A stretch of DNA of 6,649 nt. Source: an uncultured Clostridia bacterium. Its GTDB lineage: Bacteria > Bacillota_A > Clostridia > Christensenellales > CAG-138. Position 1 is the stretch's first letter. Every line of letters begins with the position of its first letter. A model generated the notes under the pieces. It was not told the DNA's origin. It did not search any database and saw only the letters and a program-made list of their open reading frames with translations. The stretch spans positions 1-6,649 of the forward strand of contig CAMORL010000088.1 in assembly GCA_946623765.1 (NCBI GenBank), written 5' to 3'. Shown here in pieces: positions 1 to 5,657 of this stretch. Position numbers and translations under genes: made by a program.

Positions 1-815
1 ACCGCTTCGATCAGGCTGTCGTATACGGAGACCGGGATGTTGTTGCGGAACAGCGCCGCTTCGCATGCGCTCGGGTAGTTCCTGACGTTCGCGTTGAACT
101 GATCCTGCTTGACGTTGCCGGAATACAGCGCGGCAAACGTGTTGATGTACTTCTTATAGGTGCCGAACATGGCGTTGAACGCCTCTTCGCGGACGGCTCT
201 TTCGGGGCTTTCGCGGTACACGCCGAAGTTGCCCGCCGTGAGCTGGACCTCGTTGCCCTCTGCATCGTGAATCTTCGGCAGCTCCATGTCGACGTTCGTC
301 AGCATTTCATAGGCGTCCTGCGGCGTCTGCGCGGCGTCGCCCAGCATCGCCAGCATGCGCTCGCGCTGCGCGTCAAGACAATGCGCGCGGGTACGCGTGA
401 TGTTTTCGACCGTGAAACGGTAGGGCTTCATTTCGTCCGGCGCGAGGAACTCGCTGAGCTTCTCTTCGGGGATCGCAAGGATCTCCGGCTCAAAGAACGC
501 GAGCATCGTCGAAAACTGCACATATGCGCTCGTCGCCTTGCCGTCCATTTCCTGGTGCTTCGACTCGGAACCGTCGGCGCAGCGGTGGAGGTTCGCGTAA
601 ATATACGCCTTTTCAAGCCGCTCGGCGATTTCATTGACCGTGTCCATGCCCGCCTTGAAGCTCTCGCGCGAATTGCCGAGGGTGCCTTCGATCGCGGCAA
701 TCTTCGGAAGATCCGCGACGATGGCGTTCAGCTCGGCTTCCCAAGCCTCGTCGTTTGCGTACATGTGCGTAAAATCCCACTGGAATTTCGGGTTCATGTC
801 TTTTCTTGCCTGCAT
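1..815 (-). CDS. pepF: Oligoendopeptidase F (M3 family), N-terminal part, cut by window edge
   Basis: PepF is a cytosolic zinc metallopeptidase that cuts short peptides of roughly 7-17 residues. Only the first 271 codons lie in the window; full family members have about 600 residues, so the catalytic HExxH half is outside and cannot be checked. The visible part matches the family closely: an N-terminal helical lobe (about residues 10-115), the PepF N-domain region with FLAPDEMKPYRFTVENI (123-139), then the conserved stretch LTNVDMELPKIHDAEG (172-187), RAVREEAFNAMFGTYKKY (206-223), NVRNYPSACEAALFRNNIP (243-261) and VYDSLIEA (264-271). The ATG at 815 is chosen because AAAGGAG (829-823) lies 7 bases upstream; the next Met, residue 7, has no such site. 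It is the downstream neighbour of the winged-helix gene in the same direction, but has its own promoter. Family assignment is from recognised sequence; peptide recycling is family knowledge. Confidence 0.93.
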   Translation of the reverse strand, partial: MQARKDMNPKFQWDFTHMYANDEAWEAELNAIVADLPKIAAIEGTLGNSRESFKAGMDTVNEIAERLEKAYIYANLHRCADGSESKHQEMDGKATSAYVQFSTMLAFFEPEILAIPEEKLSEFLAPDEMKPYRFTVENITRTRAHCLDAQRERMLAMLGDAAQTPQDAYEMLTNVDMELPKIHDAEGNEVQLTAGNFGVYRESPERAVREEAFNAMFGTYKKYINTFAALYSGNVKQDQFNANVRNYPSACEAALFRNNIPVSVYDSLIEA

Positions 816-844
816 GTTCGTTCTCCTTTGTTTGATTTACATAC

Positions 845-873
845 AGTATAGCGTGTTTCGTGTCCGTTGTCCA
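845..873 (-). promoter_or_regulatory. Sigma-A type promoter of pepF
   Basis: On the minus strand, TGGACA (873-868, 5 of 6 to TTGACA) is followed by exactly 17 bases and TATACT (850-845, 5 of 6 to TATAAT). Transcription would start near 838, giving a leader of about 23 bases containing the AAAGGAG site of pepF. It lies in the 62-bp gap just after the stop codon of the winged-helix gene, so pepF can be transcribed independently of that gene. This is the best housekeeping promoter match I found in the window. Confidence 0.75.
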
Positions 874-877
874 CGGT

Positions 878-1120
878 TTACGGTGATTTTTTCAGCGAAT
901 AGACCGTCGCTCTGCCGCGGCGGATGCACACGACCGGCAGACCGTACGCTTTCAGAAGCCGCAGATCGTCCGAAACGCTCTTGCGCTCTGCAGGGATGCC
1001 GCGCGCGTTCAGCGCGGACAGAATCTCACGCATGGAGACGGTTCGTCCGTTTCTGTGCGATTGTTCCAGAATGTCCTTCACATACAGGATCTTGAGTTTC
1101 CCGTCCGTTCTTTTTGCCAT
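878..1120 (-). CDS. Small stand-alone winged-helix DNA-binding protein
   Basis: This is a predicted cytoplasmic transcription regulator of 80 residues. The pattern KLKILYVKDILEQ (8-20), SMREILSALNARGI (29-42) and AERKSVSDDLRLLKAYG (44-60), followed by a basic hairpin VVCIRRGRATVYSL (63-76), matches the N-terminal winged HTH of WYL-type regulators: helix 1 at about 8-20, helix 2 at 29-39, recognition helix at 44-59, wing at 61-76. The WYL ligand-sensing part that usually follows is absent, and only 62 bases separate its stop from pepF. A longer start at 1150 exists, but the ATG at 1120 has AAAGGAGG (1136-1129) at 8 bases and is preferred. It is divergent from the gene at 1248 and upstream of pepF, so either could be its target; that is inference. 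No effector is visible. The fold is fairly secure, the role is not. Confidence 0.8.
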   Translation of the reverse strand: MAKRTDGKLKILYVKDILEQSHRNGRTVSMREILSALNARGIPAERKSVSDDLRLLKAYGLPVVCIRRGRATVYSLKKSP

Positions 1121-1128
1121 GTCGTCGC

Positions 1129-1136
1129 CCTCCTTT
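1129..1136 (-). promoter_or_regulatory. Ribosome binding site that decides the winged-helix start
   Basis: AAAGGAGG, read on the minus strand, sits 8 bases before the ATG at 1120. It lies inside the coding sequence that a start at 1150 would require, so it argues for the shorter 80-residue protein. Confidence 0.75.
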
Positions 1137-1171
1137 CCGGGTTTGCGCATTCAGTATGCGCCGTGATCCGT

Positions 1172-1200
1172 CCTATAAATCGGAAAACAAGACGCGTCGA
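1172..1200 (-). promoter_or_regulatory. Weak candidate promoter of the winged-helix gene
   Basis: On the minus strand, TCGACG (1200-1195, 4 of 6) and TATAGG (1177-1172, 4 of 6) stand 17 bases apart. The -35 overlaps a perfect 8-bp palindrome GACGCGTC (1191-1198), a possible operator for the winged-helix protein. Each hexamer match is only moderate. A second option, CATACT at 1158-1153, lacks a good -35. Confidence 0.3.
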
Positions 1201-1230
1201 AACAGGTTATTCTTGCGAAACGGCATGGAA

Positions 1231-1236
1231 TATGCT
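1231..1236 (+). promoter_or_regulatory. Candidate -10 element for the gene at 1248
   Basis: TATGCT (4 of 6 to TATAAT) lies 11 bases before the ATG at 1248. No good -35 is found at 16-18 bases upstream. If it is real, transcription would begin near 1243 and leave a leader of only about 5 bases, which agrees with the absence of a ribosome binding site there. The match is modest, so this is tentative. Confidence 0.3.
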
Positions 1237-1247
1237 ACCATGTTCGT

Positions 1248-1757
1248 ATGAAACCGCTGCATGCAAGAGAACGGAAAACCGCGAAGAAGCTGCTGCTCCG
1301 CTGCACCGAGGTGCTCGAGGAGGGCTTTCGCGTGGATCTTTCGGAACGGACGGAGGAGTGGGCGGAGCTTTCGCGCGCGATCGGTTCGGGAAGGCTTTGC
1401 GCGTATCTTGCGGATGCGCTGTCCGCCGCGTACGAACGGCGGTTCGGCGAGCCGTTTCTGTTCTCCGTGCCCTGCATGACGTTTGAGCTCAGATACCATC
1501 TGAACGCATACCTTTCGGTGAAGGGGTTCAGGCGCGTCCGCCACGTCACGACGCTGCTGTTCAAAAAAGCGCTGATCGAGCGCAAGTGCCGCTCGATCGA
1601 GATCGACACGGGCGACGTGTACCGGCCCATGCAGCGGATCGCGTTCCGGTACTTTTTCGGGATCCGCAGGGAATACCGCCGCACCGCGCGCGATCCGTAT
1701 GCAAAGCAGCGCGGCGGCCGCTTTGTCCGTATTCCGTTTTACCGTTTGCGCGGGTGA
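1248..1757 (+). CDS. Uncharacterised arginine-rich protein of 169 residues
   Basis: I do not recognise this family. The protein is strongly basic, with arginine spread through it and dense in the C-terminal third (about residues 113-168). It has no signal peptide, no membrane segment and no metal-binding Cys/His cluster. The N-terminal half is mostly helical in character (8-66). The most conserved-looking core is FELRYHLNAYLSVKGFRR (79-96), LLFKKALIERKCRSIEI (103-119) and the DVYRPMQRIAFRYFFGI segment (122-138). The ATG at 1248 is the only usable start: the reading frame is closed by a stop at 1176 with no ATG, GTG or TTG between. No ribosome binding site precedes it. Codon use resembles its neighbours and the frame is open for 170 codons, so it is probably a real gene. 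It is divergent from the winged-helix gene. Nucleic-acid binding is possible given its charge, but this is not shown. Confidence 0.68.
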   Translation: MKPLHARERKTAKKLLLRCTEVLEEGFRVDLSERTEEWAELSRAIGSGRLCAYLADALSAAYERRFGEPFLFSVPCMTFELRYHLNAYLSVKGFRRVRHVTTLLFKKALIERKCRSIEIDTGDVYRPMQRIAFRYFFGIRREYRRTARDPYAKQRGGRFVRIPFYRLRG

Positions 1758-1778
1758 ACGCAGCACGCCCGACCCGCC

Positions 1779-1807
1779 TTGCGGGACGGCGCAAACTGTG
1801 ATATTCT
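1779..1807 (+). promoter_or_regulatory. Candidate promoter of the C11 peptidase operon
   Basis: TTGCGG (1779-1784, 4 of 6) and TATTCT (1802-1807, 4 of 6) are separated by 17 bases. TGTG just upstream of the -10 gives partial extended -10 character. A start near 1814 would leave a leader of about 23 bases carrying AAAGGGG before the GTG at 1837. The -35 overlaps a small GC-rich hairpin (CCCGC-CTT-GCGGG, 1773-1785), which lacks a T tract and so is not called a terminator. Confidence 0.45.
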
Positions 1808-1836
1808 GACAGAACAGAAAAGAAAGGGGACTGTCC

Positions 1837-3468
1837 GTGGAACGCAAGCCGCAGCCGAAAAAGAAACTGACCGGATTGATCGTTGCGATCGTTGTGATCG
1901 CGGCGGCGATCGTTCTGTTCGGCTCGATGTGCGCCTGCGCGTGCAGAATCGGAAAGTGTCTCGAAAACGCCGTTGACGTCCCGCAGGACGCCGTAAAACC
2001 GACCGCGCTGCCGGCGGAACCGACACCGCGGGTAACGCCGCAGCCCGAAACCGCTGCCATAAGTTCTCCGGACACGCCGGATCCAATGATCTTCGACGGG
2101 CAGGTTTCCCTGAAAACGCCCGTTCCGCAGGAGAATCCCGCTGCGTGGGTGCGTCCCAAAAAGGTGCAGCTGAAGAACGACGGCACCGACGTCGTGACGG
2201 TTCTTGTTTTGATGAACGGTTCCGATCTCGAATCCCAGTACGGCGAAGCGACCAACGACCTTCTGGAGATGGTCCGCGCCGAAAAGAGCGACCGCGTCAA
2301 CATCCTTGTCGAGACGGTCGGCACGAGAAACTGGGACAGGTACTTCGGAATCTCCTCGCGGCACGCCGAACGCTACCGCGTGGACAGCGGCAGGCTCACG
2401 CTGCTGGACGGAACGCTCGGGCAGCTTGACACAACGATCCCTTCAACGCTGTCGGATTTCATTCGGTGGGGCGTCGAAACCGCGCCTGCGGACCGCTATA
2501 TTCTGCTGCTGTGGGATCATGGCGGCGGTCCGGTATACGGCTTCGGCTACGACGAGTTCCGGAGTTTCAATTCCTCCCTGACGATCGACGAGATGCAGAT
2601 TGCGCTCCGCGACGCCGGCGTATATTTCGATTTCATCGGCATGGACTGCTGCCTGATGTCCTCGCTCGAGGTCTGCTGCGCGCTCTATGAATACTGCGAC
2701 TATACGATCCTTTCCGAGGATTTTGAGCCCGGCTGCGGCTGGTCGTATCAGGGATGGCTTTCCGCGCTTGCCGACAACCCGGCGATCGACACGCCCGCGC
2801 TTGCAGAGATCGCGATCGACGATTCGATCCGCGCCGCGGGCAGGAGCAGCGATCCGGACGACGGCATGACGCTTGCTTTGATCGACGAATCCTATATGAC
2901 GCTGCTGTATCCCGCATGGGTGGAGTTTGCCTATGCGAACGAAACCGCGCTGCTGTCCCAAAACTACAGCCAGCTTCGCGAATTCAGCGACAGAGCGCAT
3001 CCGCGGCTTTCGCGGTCGATCGGCAACTGGAGTACGAACGAGTATTCCCTCGACGATTACTATATCACCGACATGCTTTCGCTTGCGGCGAACATCCCTT
3101 CAAAGACGTCCGACGCGCTCTGTGCGACGCTCGATCATGCGATCGCGTACTACGGCGCGACGGCGGGCGAAACGACGCTCTCGGGGCTTTCGGTCACGCT
3201 GCCGTACGGCGACCGCAGCTTCTACAACGAATTGAAGCGCGTGTTCCGCAACGCGGGCATCGACGCGGACTACATCGAATGGCTCGGTCGGTTCGTGACG
3301 GCTGAGACCGGCGGACATTACGATTTCGGCGGTTGGAACGGCTGGGACGACTATCTCGGCGGGTTCGACTGGGGGAATTGGCCGTCGCTGTTCGACGGCA
3401 GAAACTATGAGGAGGAATGGGCAGGCGGGATCGATCTTTTCGATCTGTTCTCGCTGCTCTTTCCCTGA
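1837..3468 (+). CDS. Membrane-anchored clostripain-family (C11) cysteine peptidase
   Basis: This is a predicted surface endopeptidase of 543 residues, likely cleaving after Arg or Lys as C11 enzymes do. A positively charged N-terminus and one membrane segment (12-29) are followed by a Cys cluster (C32, C34, C36, C41) and a Pro/Thr linker (about 48-83). The C11 domain runs from about 118 to 485. It contains VTVLVLMNGSDLES (120-133), the catalytic His in LLLWDHGGG (H228), the catalytic Cys in GMDCCLMSSLEV (C272, by alignment to the family's DACLM; C271 precedes it), LSEDFEPG (292-299) near the expected substrate pocket, and DYYITDMLSLA (407-417). R242 is a possible self-cleavage site. The last 50 residues are rich in Gly, Trp and Asp. 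The GTG at 1837 is used because AAAGGGG (1823-1829) lies 7 bases before it and the membrane segment follows at once. It is the first gene of a four-gene run, with 18 bases to the next start. The family is certain; the substrate is unknown. Confidence 0.92.
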   Translation: MERKPQPKKKLTGLIVAIVVIAAAIVLFGSMCACACRIGKCLENAVDVPQDAVKPTALPAEPTPRVTPQPETAAISSPDTPDPMIFDGQVSLKTPVPQENPAAWVRPKKVQLKNDGTDVVTVLVLMNGSDLESQYGEATNDLLEMVRAEKSDRVNILVETVGTRNWDRYFGISSRHAERYRVDSGRLTLLDGTLGQLDTTIPSTLSDFIRWGVETAPADRYILLLWDHGGGPVYGFGYDEFRSFNSSLTIDEMQIALRDAGVYFDFIGMDCCLMSSLEVCCALYEYCDYTILSEDFEPGCGWSYQGWLSALADNPAIDTPALAEIAIDDSIRAAGRSSDPDDGMTLALIDESYMTLLYPAWVEFAYANETALLSQNYSQLREFSDRAHPRLSRSIGNWSTNEYSLDDYYITDMLSLAANIPSKTSDALCATLDHAIAYYGATAGETTLSGLSVTLPYGDRSFYNELKRVFRNAGIDADYIEWLGRFVTAETGGHYDFGGWNGWDDYLGGFDWGNWPSLFDGRNYEEEWAGGIDLFDLFSLLFP

Positions 3469-3474
3469 GAAATG

Positions 3475-3480
3475 AAAGGA
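3475..3480 (+). promoter_or_regulatory. Ribosome binding site that decides the start at 3487
   Basis: AAAGGA lies 6 bases before the ATG at 3487. It begins immediately after an alternative in-frame ATG at 3472, which itself has no upstream site. The later start also gives a normal short signal peptide beginning MKR. Confidence 0.75.
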
Positions 3481-3486
3481 ACGACC

Positions 3487-4113
3487 ATGAAACGAGCATT
3501 GACCCTGTGCGCGGCGCTGCTTCTGCTGCTGACGCTTGCCTGTACCGCAAAGACCGGATCCGTCCCAAAGGAGCCGGATCCCGTTTCCGTACCGAACGAT
3601 CCGGGACTCAAACTGTCGCTGCCGATCGGCGCGCGCGACGACGTCGCAAAGCCGATCCCCGCATACACCGCGGGCTTTCGGGCAAAGGACGGCGGCGCGC
3701 TGACGTTCACCGTTTCGAGCGCAGATCCCGCGATTGCGGAGGGTCTGCTTCGCGGCGACGGAACGCTGTATGTGATTGCGCACGGCGCGGGCGAAACGAA
3801 GCTCACCGTCACCGCGGAGAATGCGGCGGGGGAGCAGGGGCAGGCGACCGTGTCCGTTGCGGTGCGTGACGGGCGGCGGACGCTGGCGCTGATCGTCCTC
3901 GGCGTGCTGTCCGTTGCGCTGCTTTGCCTTCTCGGAAAGCCTTCGGACCGGAAAGCGGCTTCGAAAGAGGCGTCCGCTCCGGCGGAGGGTAAAGAATCGA
4001 AAGAGTCCGCCGTGCTCTTTGCGGAGGAACCCGCGGCGAAGGAGGAACCGGAACAACAGCCGGAACCGACCGTGATCTTTGAAGAAACGAACGACGACCC
4101 GGAAAGGAGATAA
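3487..4113 (+). CDS. Lipoprotein with one Ig-like domain, C-terminal membrane segment and acidic tail
   Basis: I recognise no named family for this 208-residue surface protein. It opens with a lipoprotein signal (MKR then a Leu-rich core, lipobox-like TLAC with Cys19), then a Pro-rich spacer. An extracellular beta-sandwich of Ig-like or cadherin-like type follows (about 44-127), recognisable from LTFTVSSADPAIAEG, GDGTLYVIAHGAGETKLTVTAENAAG and the closing QATVSVAV strand. A second hydrophobic segment (132-150) is followed by a highly charged Lys/Glu/Ala/Pro tail (151-208) in which VLFAEE (176-181) and VIFEE (196-200) form a repeated motif. If both hydrophobic segments work as read, the Ig domain is held to the membrane at both ends and the tail is cytoplasmic. 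The gene follows the C11 peptidase by 18 bases, and its end carries the ribosome binding site of the M32 gene. A role as adaptor or partner of the protease is inference. Confidence 0.82.
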   Translation: MKRALTLCAALLLLLTLACTAKTGSVPKEPDPVSVPNDPGLKLSLPIGARDDVAKPIPAYTAGFRAKDGGALTFTVSSADPAIAEGLLRGDGTLYVIAHGAGETKLTVTAENAAGEQGQATVSVAVRDGRRTLALIVLGVLSVALLCLLGKPSDRKAASKEASAPAEGKESKESAVLFAEEPAAKEEPEQQPEPTVIFEETNDDPERR

Positions 4114-4116
4114 CTT

Positions 4117-5610
4117 ATGATCGGCGAAACCGTTGAACAGTATCGGAAGTATCTTGAAAAACTGCGCGCATACCGTCATGCGATGGGGCTGATGAATTAC
4201 GACATGAGCACCTTGATGCCGAAAGGCGCGGGTCCGATTGTGGGCGACACGTTCGGCGTGCTGTCCGAAGCGCTCTACGATATGATCACCGCGCCGGAAG
4301 TCGACGCCATGCAGCGGGAGATCCTCGCGCATCGCGGCGAGGTCGATTCCGCGATCGTCCGCACCGCCGAGCTTGCAATGCAGAGCCGCGAACGCATCGC
4401 CTGCATTCCGAAAGCGGAGTACGTGCAGTACACGGTCGATCAGACGCGGGCGGATCAGGTCTGGCACGAGGCGAAGCTCAAGAGCGATTTTGCGATGTTC
4501 CTGCCGCATCTTGAAAAACTGATCGCGGCGAAAAAACGCTTCGCGAAGTATTATAAGCCGGACGCGCCGGTGTACGACACCATGCTCGACGAATACGAAA
4601 AAGGACTGAACACCGAAACGCTCGACGCGTTTTTCAAGACCGTGCGCGAACGCCTCGTTCCCGTGATCGCGAAGATACAGAGCCAGCCGGACGTTTCGTT
4701 TCTGCACCGCTTTTATCCGATCGCGCAGCAGCGTATCTTCTCGGATTATCTGATGGACGTTCTGGGGCTGGACAGAAATTACTGCACCATCGGCGAAACC
4801 GAGCATCCGTTCACCACGCAGTTCACAAAGTATGACGTCCGCATCACCACGCATTACCACGAGGACGCGGTGGAGCTGTCGATGTACAGCGTCATTCACG
4901 AGGGCGGTCACGCCACCTATGAGCGCAACATCGGCGACGACATCGCGAAACTGCCGATCGGCAAGGGCGTTTCCATGAGCGTGCACGAAGGACAGTCCCG
5001 CTTCTTTGAAAACATCATCGGCAGAAGCGAACCGTTCATCGAGGCGATCTTCCCGAAGATGCAGGAGATCTTCAAGGAGCAGCTGAAGGACGTCACCGCG
5101 CACGAATTCTACGTCGCGGTCAACAAGGCGGAGCCGTCGCTTATCCGCACCGAGGCGGACGAGCTCACCTACGCCCTGCACGTCATGGTGCGCTATGAGC
5201 TTGAAAAGCGGCTCTTTAACGGCGATCTTCAGGCGAAGGATCTGCCCGCGGAGTGGAACCGGCTGTATAAAGAATATCTCGGCGTCGACGTGCCGGACGA
5301 CCGGCGCGGCGTCCTGCAGGATTCGCACTGGGCAACCGGGCTGTTCGGCTATTTCCCGTCCTACGCGATGGGCTCGGCATACGGCGCGCAGCTCATCAAG
5401 CGCATGGAGCGCGAGATCGACGTCTGGGGCAGCGTGAAAAAGGGCAATCTGAAGCCGATCGTGGAATGGCTCACCGAGCACATCTACCGCTTCGGCTGCA
5501 GGAAGGATCCGACCGCGCTGATGGAGGAAGCCTTCGGCGCGCCGTTCGACCCGACGTACTACACGGACTATCTGACGAAGAAATACAGCGAGCTGTATCA
5601 TCTCGATTGA
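4117..5610 (+). CDS. M32 family metallocarboxypeptidase (Taq carboxypeptidase type)
   Basis: This cytosolic, metal-dependent enzyme removes single residues from the C-terminus of peptides with broad specificity. All 497 residues expected for the family are present. The HExxH motif is HEGGH (261-265), and the third metal ligand is E291 in VHEGQSRFFENIIGRS (289-304), 30 residues after H261, the usual M32 spacing. Other family marks are DVRITTHYHEDAVELSMYSVI (240-260), RTEADELTYALHVMVRYELE (344-363), the LPAEWNRLYKEYLGVDVPDD stretch (376-395) and the HWATGLFGYFPSYAMGSAYG stretch (404-423). There is no signal peptide. AAAGGAGA (4103-4110) lies 6 bases before the ATG, inside the end of the upstream gene, and only 3 bases separate that gene's stop from this start, so translational coupling is likely. 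It resembles B. subtilis YpwA in family. It probably completes breakdown of imported peptides, although its co-transcription with a surface protease is inferred from spacing. Confidence 0.96.
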   Translation: MIGETVEQYRKYLEKLRAYRHAMGLMNYDMSTLMPKGAGPIVGDTFGVLSEALYDMITAPEVDAMQREILAHRGEVDSAIVRTAELAMQSRERIACIPKAEYVQYTVDQTRADQVWHEAKLKSDFAMFLPHLEKLIAAKKRFAKYYKPDAPVYDTMLDEYEKGLNTETLDAFFKTVRERLVPVIAKIQSQPDVSFLHRFYPIAQQRIFSDYLMDVLGLDRNYCTIGETEHPFTTQFTKYDVRITTHYHEDAVELSMYSVIHEGGHATYERNIGDDIAKLPIGKGVSMSVHEGQSRFFENIIGRSEPFIEAIFPKMQEIFKEQLKDVTAHEFYVAVNKAEPSLIRTEADELTYALHVMVRYELEKRLFNGDLQAKDLPAEWNRLYKEYLGVDVPDDRRGVLQDSHWATGLFGYFPSYAMGSAYGAQLIKRMEREIDVWGSVKKGNLKPIVEWLTEHIYRFGCRKDPTALMEEAFGAPFDPTYYTDYLTKKYSELYHLD

Positions 5611-5657
5611 ATCAGATTCACGGAACGGCTTTGCGATTCGTTCGGAAAGGAATTGCT

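Noticed and set aside
267..1095. Plus-strand open frames over pepF and the winged-helix gene
   Set aside because: The minus strand reads as a clear PepF N-terminus and a clear winged helix with good start signals; the + frames are shadows of these.
1773..1785. GC-rich hairpin CCCGC-CTT-GCGGG after the 1248 gene as a terminator
   Set aside because: The stem is only 5 bp and is not followed by a T tract. It overlaps the candidate -35 of the next promoter.
1880..1925. Clustered GCGATCG-like words as a repeated DNA signal
   Set aside because: They fall in the codons for Ile, Val and Ala of the membrane segment and reflect common codon choice in this GC-rich genome; the exact octamer GCGATCGC is not over-represented by eye.
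1173..2364. Long minus-strand open frames opposite the 1248 gene and the start of the C11 gene
   Set aside because: They run across two + strand genes and a promoter gap, have no ribosome binding site at their starts, and encode compositionally biased sequence without domain features.
3100..5601. Very long open frame on the minus strand (about 830 codons)
   Set aside because: It lies opposite the M32, Ig-lipoprotein and C11 genes, all with clear family motifs and ribosome binding sites. Its product is a low-complexity Arg/Val/Leu/His mix with no recognisable domain, as expected from the reverse frame of GC-rich coding DNA.
5466..5657. N-terminal extension of the last lipoprotein reaching back into the M32 gene
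   Set aside because: It would overlap the M32 coding sequence by 145 bases and place 64 residues before an excellent lipoprotein signal. The ATG at 5658 has its own AAAGGAA site.
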